From: JAICMB01 sp035295125
GTDB lineage: Bacteria; Acidobacteriota; Terriglobia; Bryobacterales; Bryobacteraceae
NCBI GenBank assembly: GCA_035295125.1
Contig: DATGJP010000079.1
Location: forward strand, 1 to 64,000
Reading direction: 5' to 3'
Length of the DNA stretch: 64,000 nucleotides
Below the pieces are notes generated by a model. It made no database searches. It had not been told where the DNA came from and saw only the letters and a program-made list of their open reading frames with translations. The translations under genes and the position numbers were made by a program. How positions within the stretch are numbered: the stretch's first letter is position 1; each line of letters begins with the position of its first letter. Positions 57,483 to 64,000 of the stretch are shown one piece after another.

Positions 57483-58781
57483 GTGCGCAAGCTCTCTTTG
57501 CTTTTCCTCGCAATGGCAGTCTTCCCGGCGTATTCCCAACCGGCATCTCTCACGGGACACTGGATCATTACCGCCGATTTCTATGGCACACCTCTGTTTT
57601 TCGGAATGGAACTATCGCAGCAGGGCGACAACCTCACTGGTAAACTCAACGGCGATAAACTCGAAGGCAAGCTGACCGGAAACAGTTTGCATTTTCTCTC
57701 GAAAAGCGAAGACGGCAGCACCGGGGACGGCAATGCCACGTTGAAGGCCGGCGTCATGACCGGCACAGTGGTGTTCACGGATGCCGACAATCCCAACCAT
57801 CCCACTACACATCATTTCACCGCCACGCTGGCCCCCACGCGTCCCACCAACAGGGCGCCCGAACGGCACGAGTTCACGCCCACCACGTTCTACCGCCAGT
57901 TCTCCGCCGCCAACAAGCCGGTGCTGACGGTCTGGCCCGGCGACACCATACACACCACCACGGTGGATGCCGGCGGCACCGACGAAAAAGGCGTCACGCG
58001 CGTGTTGGGGGGAAACCCGGAAACCGGTCCTTTCTACATCGAGACGGCCGCGCCCGGCGACACGCTGGTCGTGCATCTCACCCGCCTGCGCCTCAATCGC
58101 GATTGGGCCATCAGCGACGACGGCATCGTCGAGCGTGGATTAAATAGCGATCTCGCTGCGAAAACGAAAAACCTGTTCAAGGACGTCCGCTGGCATCTCG
58201 ACATGCGGCGCGGCGTCGCCACTCCCGAAAAGCCGGCGGAGCACCTGGCGCATTATTCTGTCCCTCTGCGTCCGATGCTCGGCTGCATAGCGACGGCCGT
58301 AAATATCGCGCAGGCGGCGCCGCCGACCGGTGATTCCGGACGCTATGGCGGCAATATGGACTTCAACGAGATCGTCGAAGGCGCCACCGTCTATCTACCG
58401 GTAAGCGTCCCCGGAGCTCTTCTGTATCTCGGCGACGGTCACGCCGCGCAAGGTGACGGAGAATTGAACGGCAACGCGCTCGAGACCTCCATGGATGTCG
58501 AATTTAGCGTCGATGTCATCCCCGGCAAACGCCTTCCCGCTCCACGCGTGGAATCGGCGACCCACATTATGGCGATTGGCATCGGCGGTTCTCTCGACGA
58601 CTGCTTCCGGGAAGCGACCGAGAACATGGCGCAGTGGCTGACTGATACCTACAAACTCACACCGTCGGAGGTGGCCCAGGTCCTCGGCACCTCCGCCGAG
58701 TACAAAGTGAGCGAAGTGGCCGACCGCAATGCCGGCATCGTCCTCAAAATCAATAAGGATCGCTTGCAAGGACTCAAATGA
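57483..58781 (+). CDS. Exported acetamidase/formamidase family protein
   Basis: A 432-residue protein of the FmdA/AmdA family, hydrolysing formamide, acetamide or related amides. It begins with a signal peptide (LSLLFLAMAVFPAYSQP), then an N-terminal beta domain of about 90 residues (ASLTGHWIITADFYGTPLFF, NLTGKLNGDKLEGKLTG). The catalytic fold starts near 130 (VLTVWPGDTIHTTTVDAGGT), with GPFYIETAAPGDTLVVHL, GRYGGNMDFNEI and YLGDGHAAQGDGELNG, the family's conserved motifs. Starts at GTG after GGGGG. Export and the extra N-terminal domain are unusual for the classical cytosolic formamidases. Confidence 0.85.
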   Translation: MRKLSLLFLAMAVFPAYSQPASLTGHWIITADFYGTPLFFGMELSQQGDNLTGKLNGDKLEGKLTGNSLHFLSKSEDGSTGDGNATLKAGVMTGTVVFTDADNPNHPTTHHFTATLAPTRPTNRAPERHEFTPTTFYRQFSAANKPVLTVWPGDTIHTTTVDAGGTDEKGVTRVLGGNPETGPFYIETAAPGDTLVVHLTRLRLNRDWAISDDGIVERGLNSDLAAKTKNLFKDVRWHLDMRRGVATPEKPAEHLAHYSVPLRPMLGCIATAVNIAQAAPPTGDSGRYGGNMDFNEIVEGATVYLPVSVPGALLYLGDGHAAQGDGELNGNALETSMDVEFSVDVIPGKRLPAPRVESATHIMAIGIGGSLDDCFREATENMAQWLTDTYKLTPSEVAQVLGTSAEYKVSEVADRNAGIVLKINKDRLQGLK

Positions 58782-58923
58782 GTACCGGTAACGGTTACAA
58801 CCGTCCAGGAAATTCTACCGCTCCGTGTGATTTCGTCCGTACCGGCCCTACGGTTGCGTACGGAATCGACCGTAAGTAACAGTCTCGACCCGATCTCCCT
58901 CTTCTACTGGCAGGAGGCACATT

Positions 58924-59262
58924 ATGCAACTCTCTCGTGCTCTGTTTCTGACCGCCAGTCTCTCGATGCTGATGTCGATTGGCTTCGCGCAGCAGCAACA
59001 GCCCCCCGATACCGAACGAGATCGCATGAAAACAACGAAAGCAGCGACCCTCACCGGTTGCCTGACCAAAGGAGATCTCGCCGATCAATATGTCCTGACG
59101 GACACCCAATCCGGATCTAAAATCAACGTCACGGGCGACGTGCCGCTCGAAAAACATGCCAACCACACCGTCCGGCTGACCGGAATGCCCAGTGAAGACG
59201 GTTCGAAATTCATGGTTTCCAAGGTAGAGCACATCTCCGACACGTGTACCGGCCAACAATGA
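58924..59262 (+). CDS. Small exported OB-fold-like protein
   Basis: A 112-residue protein with signal peptide (LFLTASLSMLMSIGFAQ). The mature part begins with a Gln/Pro/charged spacer and then TLTGCLTKGDLADQYVLTDT, SGSKINVTGDVPLEKHANHT, VRLTGMPSEDGSKFMVSKVE and HISDTC, a beta-barrel pattern like the DUF5818/OB-like secreted proteins of acidobacteria. Two Cys (in TGCLT and DTCTG) could form a disulfide. Strong Shine-Dalgarno (AGGAGG) 8-9 nt ahead of the ATG. Function unknown. Confidence 0.7.
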   Translation: MQLSRALFLTASLSMLMSIGFAQQQQPPDTERDRMKTTKAATLTGCLTKGDLADQYVLTDTQSGSKINVTGDVPLEKHANHTVRLTGMPSEDGSKFMVSKVEHISDTCTGQQ

Positions 59263-59298
59263 CGTTCTGATTGAAATCGGTCTTCGTTATCAGCCCAT

Positions 59299-59376
59299 GG
59301 TGGCGCAGGCGGTTTCGGCCTGTGCATTCCCGGTGAGTTCCAAAAGCAGGCGGAAACGCCTGCTTCACCCTTCCAG
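59299..59376. repeat. REP-like palindromic pair, copy F
   Basis: Left unit TGGCGCAGGCGGTTTCGGCC followed by TGTGC, spacer CGGTGAGTTCC, right unit AAGCAGGCGGAAACGCCTGC followed by TTCACCCTTCC. It is the same element as copies B and G in the opposite orientation. Confidence 0.8.
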
Positions 59377-59453
59377 GACCCGCTCAATGGGATCTTCAAC
59401 CGGGAGCCATTTGGCAATCTTGTTGCTTTCAAAATGAATCGCGAGGTGACCAA

Positions 59454-60995
59454 ATGATGTTTCGAGCAGCTTTTGTGAGTGCTGTCTTCGTTTGTGGCGC
59501 GCTGTGCCAGCAACCTATCTATCGGGTGACTGTGGTCCAGCGGACAACCCCGGCCATCAATTACGGCCATCGCAATGCGCCAACCAAGATCGATTTCCGG
59601 GGAACCCCTCTAATGCCGTCCGCTCACGGCGACGCCACCATTGAGGACAAGCGCGGCGCCGTAACCATCGATGCAAAGTTCAGCGACGTTCCCGCGCCGT
59701 CGCGCTATGGCGCCAACTACCTCACCTACGTGCTGTGGGCCATCAGCCCGGAAGGCCGTGCTCACAATTTGGGCGAGCTCGTTTTAAACGGGTCGGATAA
59801 AGGACGTGTGATCGCGTCCACACAGCTTCAGGCTTTCGCACTCATTGTGACCGCGGAGCCTTATTTCTCGGTCTCTCAGCCCAGCGACGCGGTCGTGTTG
59901 GAAAATGCGATTCGGCCCGACACCGTGGGATCGGTTGAGCAGGTGAACGCCACTTACGAGTTGCTCCCGCGAAAGGAATTCACGTACACGTTGAACGGAC
60001 CGCCCACCTCACCGGTTGGCGGACCACCGCTCTCGATGGGTGAGTATGAAGCCGTCCTGGCCATCTACCAGGCACAGAACGCCATTCAGATCGCCCAGGC
60101 TGCGGGAGCCGATCGCTATGCGCCGGAACAACTCGGGCGCGCCCAGGATTTATTGAACCGCGCGCGCGGAATGTCGCCCAAATCGCTGAGCTCCGATGTT
60201 GTCGCGACGGCGCGCGAGGCAGCGCAGATTGCCGAGGATGCTCGCACGCTGGCCAGCCGCCGTGCCCAACAGGAGCAGACGGCGGCCGAGCAGCAGCAGG
60301 TCGTCAATGAACGCCAGCAGGCAGCGCAGGCTCGCCGTGATGCGGAGTTGAGCCGCGAACAGGCGCGCGTTACCACCGAAGAAGCGCGCGCGCAGGCAGA
60401 AGCGGCAAAGGCTGAGGCATCGCGCGCGGCGATGGCTGCGGAACAGGCTCGTGCATCCGTCGATGTACAAATCCAGCGGCCCGCGCCACCGCCCCCGGTG
60501 GTCGCGAGCGCCGATCGCATGGCAAGTCAACCGCCCGCGACCGAAGAATCCCTGGAACGCGACAATCGTATTCGCTTGATGCGTTACCTGAATTCGGCGT
60601 TCCCCACGCTGGACACACCTCGCGGCCTCGTGATGACGATTCCCGATTCGTTGTTGACGACCCAGGCCGGTATACAGGCTGTCAGGAACCGTCTCGCTCC
60701 GGTCATCCGGGACTTTGCCGCCATGCCACGCCTGCAAGTCGCGGTGGAGGGACATTCTGACGCCGGCAGTACTGAGGCGGTCCGACTGAACTCCTCGGAG
60801 TCGCTCGCGGCGGCCGTGCGCAACGTTCTCGTCGGCTTTGGAATTTCTCCGGACAAGATCGCGATTCGCGGCTACGGCGATACGCGCCCGCTTGGCCCGG
60901 TGCGGGAAACCAATCGCCGCGTCGAAGTCGTATTCTCGAGCGACGATATCGGAAAGAACGCGTCGTGGGACCGCGGTTACCCGCTATCAAGGTAG
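59454..60995 (+). CDS. OmpA-family outer-membrane/periplasmic protein with DUF4398-like coiled coil
   Basis: A 513-residue exported protein (signal peptide about 1-18). Residues about 20-195 form a beta-rich domain ending VEQVNATYELLPRKEFTYTL. Then comes a DUF4398-like helical region (about 200-260, YEAVLAIYQAQNAIQIAQAA) and a long Ala/Gln/Glu/Arg coiled coil (about 260-345). The C-terminal OmpA domain (about 385-500) binds peptidoglycan; LQVAVEGHSDAGSTEAVRLN and YGDTRPLGPVRETNRRVEVV carry its conserved Asp and Arg. It should anchor the outer envelope to the wall. Confidence 0.88.
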   Translation: MMFRAAFVSAVFVCGALCQQPIYRVTVVQRTTPAINYGHRNAPTKIDFRGTPLMPSAHGDATIEDKRGAVTIDAKFSDVPAPSRYGANYLTYVLWAISPEGRAHNLGELVLNGSDKGRVIASTQLQAFALIVTAEPYFSVSQPSDAVVLENAIRPDTVGSVEQVNATYELLPRKEFTYTLNGPPTSPVGGPPLSMGEYEAVLAIYQAQNAIQIAQAAGADRYAPEQLGRAQDLLNRARGMSPKSLSSDVVATAREAAQIAEDARTLASRRAQQEQTAAEQQQVVNERQQAAQARRDAELSREQARVTTEEARAQAEAAKAEASRAAMAAEQARASVDVQIQRPAPPPPVVASADRMASQPPATEESLERDNRIRLMRYLNSAFPTLDTPRGLVMTIPDSLLTTQAGIQAVRNRLAPVIRDFAAMPRLQVAVEGHSDAGSTEAVRLNSSESLAAAVRNVLVGFGISPDKIAIRGYGDTRPLGPVRETNRRVEVVFSSDDIGKNASWDRGYPLSR

Positions 60996-61029
60996 TCGCC
61001 TCAGATTCTTTTGAAGGGTGGGAGAGTGT

Positions 61030-61110
61030 GGAAGGGTGAAGCAGGCGGTTTCGCCCGCCTTTGGAGTCATCGAGAAAGCGCAGGCGAAGCACAAACCGCC
61101 TGCGCCAACA
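61030..61110. repeat. REP-like palindromic pair, copy G
   Basis: GGAAGGGTGAAGCAGGCGGT and TTCGCCCGCC, spacer TTTGGAGTCATCGAGAAA, then GCGCAGGCGAAGCACAAACC and GCCTGCGCCA, followed by ATTTTT. The best-preserved two-unit copy, 35 bp after the OmpA-family gene. Confidence 0.8.
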
Positions 61111-61268
61111 TTTTTACTACGTTATACAGGCTGATGTGGCTTCCCAGTGAACGATACGCGAGTTGTCCGAAACTTCGAGACTGGTCTGCGCTTCCCAATG
61201 CAGGCGGACTCCACCCTTCCACGAAATCCAAACTCCTAGACGCACACAGCCCTTAGGCGAAGCGAAAC

Positions 61269-62183
61269 CTACCGATCGACAGCGGCGCCCCGGAGTGAGA
61301 ACACAAACTCATTGCAACCCAAGTCGCCGCCCTGAGTCTTCATTCGCTCCAGCACAAACCCGCGCTTGCGATAGAACTCGAAAATCTCCTCGGGTTTAGC
61401 GACCTCGAAGGGGTACCCGCCCACCCAGTCCACGACGTCGTACCACGCCGACATCCCACGATAACTTCGCGCCGCGCGCCAGCTTTCAAAAGGACGTCCC
61501 CGGAGCAGATCCTTCACCCAGCGGCGCCACCATTGGCCTACGCAGACGGCCACCGCAAGCACGAATCTCATCGGCTTGGAAGAGCCGCAATAGAAGCGCT
61601 TGATCCTCGTCCAGCGGCGGCTCCATTTGCCCTGATCATTGTAAATCGATACGAAAAGCGTGCCTCCGGGCTTGACGAGTAACGCAACATGATTCAACGC
61701 ATCCCACATCGAGCCGGTATGGTGCAACACACCCCAGGAGTAAACTACGTCGAACTGGCCCAGCGACCCAATGTATTCGAGGTCAAGGGCCGAGCCGTGC
61801 TCAACCGCCCACTTTGGATCGTTCGGGAAAAAACGCCGCCGCAGTTCGGCGGTGCACGCGACCGAACGCGGATCATAGTCCACGGAACGAACCTGCGCTC
61901 CTAAACGCCGGGCCGCCAGGCTGAAGAGTCCACTTCCAGAACCTACATCGATGAAGGTCTTGCCGCCGAGCGGAACTCCCAGCATGCCTTGCAGCGAGGT
62001 CTCCGCATTCGCGATTCGCGTCTCGTCAAGGAGTTTGAGGAATCGCGACCAGTTTTCGCCAAATTCAAATCGCTGTCCCGCGGCGACTTCGCGCGCATGC
62101 TGGATTTCGGTGGCCAATGTTGTTGCGGTAAAGAAAAATGGTACCGCAGCACGGTGGGGCAGCCGTTTGCCTGCCCATCTCAT
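61269..62183 (-). CDS. Class I SAM-dependent methyltransferase
   Basis: A methyltransferase of up to 304 residues. Motif I is TFIDVGSGSGLFSLAARRLG, followed by VRSVDYDPRSVACTAELRRR and the WGVLHHTGSMWDALNHVALL segment; the C-terminal part is family-specific (RGMSAWYDVVDWVGGYPFEV). Resembles small-molecule or glycolipid methyltransferases. The true start is uncertain: the first 23 residues from ATG 62183 do not look conserved, and a TTG at 62117 (giving LATEIQHAREV) may be the real start. Confidence 0.8.
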   Translation of the reverse strand: MRWAGKRLPHRAAVPFFFTATTLATEIQHAREVAAGQRFEFGENWSRFLKLLDETRIANAETSLQGMLGVPLGGKTFIDVGSGSGLFSLAARRLGAQVRSVDYDPRSVACTAELRRRFFPNDPKWAVEHGSALDLEYIGSLGQFDVVYSWGVLHHTGSMWDALNHVALLVKPGGTLFVSIYNDQGKWSRRWTRIKRFYCGSSKPMRFVLAVAVCVGQWWRRWVKDLLRGRPFESWRAARSYRGMSAWYDVVDWVGGYPFEVAKPEEIFEFYRKRGFVLERMKTQGGDLGCNEFVFSLRGAAVDR

Positions 62184-62188
62184 GTCAG

Positions 62189-62728
62189 CTACGCCACCGC
62201 CCCGCCCGTGTCCGAAGACAACTTAGTGACCGCCCCAGCCTTCTTCCTCTCCCCATCCCGGCAGCGAGCCGCCAACTCTGCCTTCACCTCGAGTAGCCTC
62301 GCATTCGAAATATCCAACGAAGCACAAATCCGGCCCGCCGACTCCCCGTCCGCGTAATAACGTGCCAGCGCGACCTTCTCCACATCGTTCAGCTCCGCGA
62401 GCGATTGGCGGATCATCTCCACCTTCGCCCTCCCTGGCTTCCGCACAGTAGCGAAAGACATCGGAACCTCCGAACACGCGTTCTGAACCACCGCCCGGAT
62501 CAGGGCCGGCAGCCGTTCGGCATCGCGAACCGTCCCCGCCCGAATGCAATGGGTGATGTGTGCGAAGACATATTCCAACTCGTCCTCCACATCGCGTATA
62601 CCTGAATTCCTCCTGAGCAGGAAGCATATTCCATCCTTCAGGAATTCCCGCAGTTCGGTCGCGGACCCCGGTGCGCCGCAATAGACGCGGTTCATCACTT
62701 CCTGAAGTTGGCGGATCCCGCCGATCAC
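62189..62728 (-). CDS. Sigma-70-like (ECF-type) regulator
   Basis: A 179-residue protein. The first half (LREFLKDGICFLLRRNSG, IRDVEDELEYVFAHITHCIR) looks like a divergent sigma region 2. The second half contains a region-4-like helix-turn-helix (SLAELNDVEKVALARYYADG, then ESAGRICASLDISNARLLEV). It lacks a clear ECF -10-recognition pattern, so it may be a sigma-like regulator rather than a true sigma factor. The GTG at 62728 overlaps the stop of the receiver gene (GTGA) after GGAGG; ATG 62695 is an alternative. Translational coupling to the receiver implies a joint signalling role. Confidence 0.7.
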   Translation of the reverse strand: MIGGIRQLQEVMNRVYCGAPGSATELREFLKDGICFLLRRNSGIRDVEDELEYVFAHITHCIRAGTVRDAERLPALIRAVVQNACSEVPMSFATVRKPGRAKVEMIRQSLAELNDVEKVALARYYADGESAGRICASLDISNARLLEVKAELAARCRDGERKKAGAVTKLSSDTGGAVA

Positions 62729-63126
62729 GCGCCTCCGCGAGCGGCTTGCGTTCGTTGCTGTCCCAGAAGTACAGCGACGGCGGCGCGAACCTGCTCGAAC
62801 TCTTGTTCTTCTGAGAAGAAGAACCGGGCGCCCAGCCGCAGGCACTTATCGCGCAAGCGACGGTCCGCCCTTTCATTCATCACTATGATCGGAGCATTGT
62901 AGGAACCATTTTGTAGCAGTTCCAGAACAGCCAGGCCGGCAACCCCGGCAAGCCGAAGATCAATGACGAGAATGTCCGGCCGCATTTCCACGAGCAACTG
63001 CGCGGAATAACACGGATCGGTCACGGAGCCGAGGAGATATAAAGAGACGTCGCTATGAAACCCTCGCTCCGTATCGCGAGCCCCTTGCTTAACCTTGGTG
63101 CCTCGATGACGATGCACGACGAACAT
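62725..63126 (-). CDS. Degenerate response-regulator receiver protein
   Basis: A 133-residue receiver-like protein. The phosphorylation strand is clear (DILVIDLRLAGVAGLAVLEL, Asp56), and the middle helices follow the NarL-type receiver pattern (GARFFF near 99-104). However the usual acidic pair at the N-terminus is replaced by FVVHRHRG, and the conserved Lys near the C-terminus is missing (FSEEQEFEQV). No output domain. It is therefore probably a pseudo-receiver that responds to protein contact or another signal. The stop overlaps the start of the sigma-like gene by 4 bp. Confidence 0.75.
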   Translation of the reverse strand: MFVVHRHRGTKVKQGARDTERGFHSDVSLYLLGSVTDPCYSAQLLVEMRPDILVIDLRLAGVAGLAVLELLQNGSYNAPIIVMNERADRRLRDKCLRLGARFFFSEEQEFEQVRAAVAVLLGQQRTQAARGGA

Positions 63127-63240
63127 GCCTCTATAGTGTGACGGGTTAAGTAATTTCTCCAGTGTTCTTTGTCCGATGGGTTCGTCATCTTTGTAAAGTG
63201 TTTGCTGTAAGAAGATGGCCTACACCTTCCGTAAGTCCTA

Positions 63241-64000
63241 CTATTCCCGCCGTAGTGCGCTTAATGGTTCGATCGCCGTCACATCCCGCGCCGGAATGTA
63301 GCAGGCCAGTCCGGACACTAGGACGAATACCAGCGAAACTGTGGCGAAAGTGACGAGATCCGTCGGACTCGTCGCGTAGAGCAGTGAGGCCAATAGCCGG
63401 GTGATTCCGAACGCCCCCGCCAGGCCCACCACTGTTCCGGCAAGCGCCAACACGAGCCCCTGCCGCACGACCATGTACATTACGCCGTCGCGCGAGGCGC
63501 CAAGAGCCATACGGATTCCCAATTCCGCGGTCCGTTGCGTCACCGTCAACGCCATCACCGCGGCAATTCCGCACGCGCTGATCAGAAGGGCCAGAGCCGC
63601 AAAAAGGCCGAGCAAACCCGTCATGACCCGCGGCGACGAGGTAGCCTCCTCTTCCAGTTGGTCCATCGTGCGCACACGGTCCACGGCGAGTTGCGAGTCC
63701 ACGTCGTGAAGCGCCGACCGGATGGCCGACGCAGCACTCATCGGCTCCCCGAGCGTACGCACCACAAGGTTACCCGCAAATTGGTTCTGTGCCAGTGGCG
63801 TAAAGATCTCATCGCCAGGCGGACGGTCGAAGCCATACGCCCGCACGTCCCCCATGATGCCGACAATCATCGCCCAGTGTTGGCCGTTGTCGAAACTCAC
63901 GCGCTTTCCGATGGGGTCCTCCGTGGGCCAGCGATTAGCGGCCATGGTCTGATTGATGACTGCGACTTGCAGAGCGTTCCCGTCATCGTGTTCCGTGAAC
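63241..64000 (-). CDS. ADOP-type ABC transporter permease, C-terminal part (5' end off window)
   Basis: The reading frame enters from the right edge without a start (FTEHDDGNALQVAVINQTMA then ANRWPTEDPIGKRVSF) and ends at 63241. It shows the second half of an acidobacterial duplicated orphan permease: a MacB-type periplasmic segment, then FtsX helices around MTGLLGLFAALALLISACGI and the coupling repeat ELGIRMALGASRDGVMYMVV, ending EPLSALRRE. It is the third member of this family in the window and its PadR partner, if any, lies outside. Confidence 0.88.
   Translation of the reverse strand, partial: FTEHDDGNALQVAVINQTMAANRWPTEDPIGKRVSFDNGQHWAMIVGIMGDVRAYGFDRPPGDEIFTPLAQNQFAGNLVVRTLGEPMSAASAIRSALHDVDSQLAVDRVRTMDQLEEEATSSPRVMTGLLGLFAALALLISACGIAAVMALTVTQRTAELGIRMALGASRDGVMYMVVRQGLVLALAGTVVGLAGAFGITRLLASLLYATSPTDLVTFATVSLVFVLVSGLACYIPARDVTAIEPLSALRRE

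Noticed and set aside
62223..62876. 217-codon leftward ORF overlapping the sigma-like gene in another frame
   Set aside because: Gly/Arg-rich shadow; the overlapping frame carries helix-turn-helix features and proper coupling to the receiver gene.
1..64000. CRISPR array, tRNA or rRNA genes
   Set aside because: No regular spaced repeats and no cloverleaf or T-loop consensus was found by eye; a dedicated scan was not possible.

Overview
The window looks like chromosome from a member of the Acidobacteriota, most likely the Solibacter/Bryobacter lineage. The markers are an Oar-like TonB-dependent receptor with an N-terminal carboxypeptidase-regulatory domain, a VWFA-related acidobacterial protein, two PadR regulators each coupled to an 'acidobacterial duplicated orphan permease' (ADOP), a third ADOP at the right edge, and a Solibacter-type TIGR03437-like domain on a glycosidase. 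Taxonomy is inferred from gene families only; no rRNA or tRNA gene was seen.

Left region (1-9.9 kb): a prophage or phage-satellite segment, transcribed mostly leftward. It holds terminase large subunit (cut by the window edge), terminase small subunit, a divergent DUF3489 gene with a histone-like tail, two tandem ParB-methyltransferase fusions (DPPY and SPPY types), a MerR-like regulator, an inverted TGTGAC-rich repeat cluster and a primase-polymerase/D5 helicase. A strong terminator separates the primase from an upstream DUF4304 gene. No integrase, capsid or tail gene is visible.

10-28.8 kb: TonB receptor, a Tat-exported NTF2-like protein, a TetR regulator with a perfect 18-bp palindrome at its start, a decayed zone with a broken GNAT gene and a second frameshifted remnant, then rightward operons: VWFA protein, TIGR00300 (LOR/SDH) enzyme, QueF, a coiled-coil methyltransferase; and methyltransferase, SDR, acyl-CoA ligase. 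Next come a cell-wall amidase and lytic transglycosylase (leftward), and MobA with an orphan MlaF-like ATPase (rightward).

28.8-40.3 kb: a glycan-degradation locus with genes on alternating strands: TIGR03437-GH3, GH15, GH36 alpha-galactosidase, sulfatase, GH127 beta-L-arabinofuranosidase and a zinc phospholipase C-like protein. Convergent genes overlap at their 3' ends and one divergent pair has abutting start codons. No SusC/D pair is present beside it.

40-64 kb: DedA, PpiD/SurA-type foldase, YfiT-like DinB protein, response regulator, two PadR-ADOP pairs flanking L-2-hydroxyglutarate oxidase, a glucose dehydrogenase/DUF6282/MtgA operon, a very small basic protein gene, a DUF4159 protein, a tandem-repeat coiled-coil protein, a pair of secreted paralogues, an exported acetamidase/formamidase, an OmpA-family protein, a methyltransferase, and a degenerate receiver coupled to a sigma-like protein. 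A family of GCAGGCG...CGCCTGC palindromic (REP-like) repeats is scattered through 14.9-61.1 kb, with one copy inside the sulfatase signal-peptide region.
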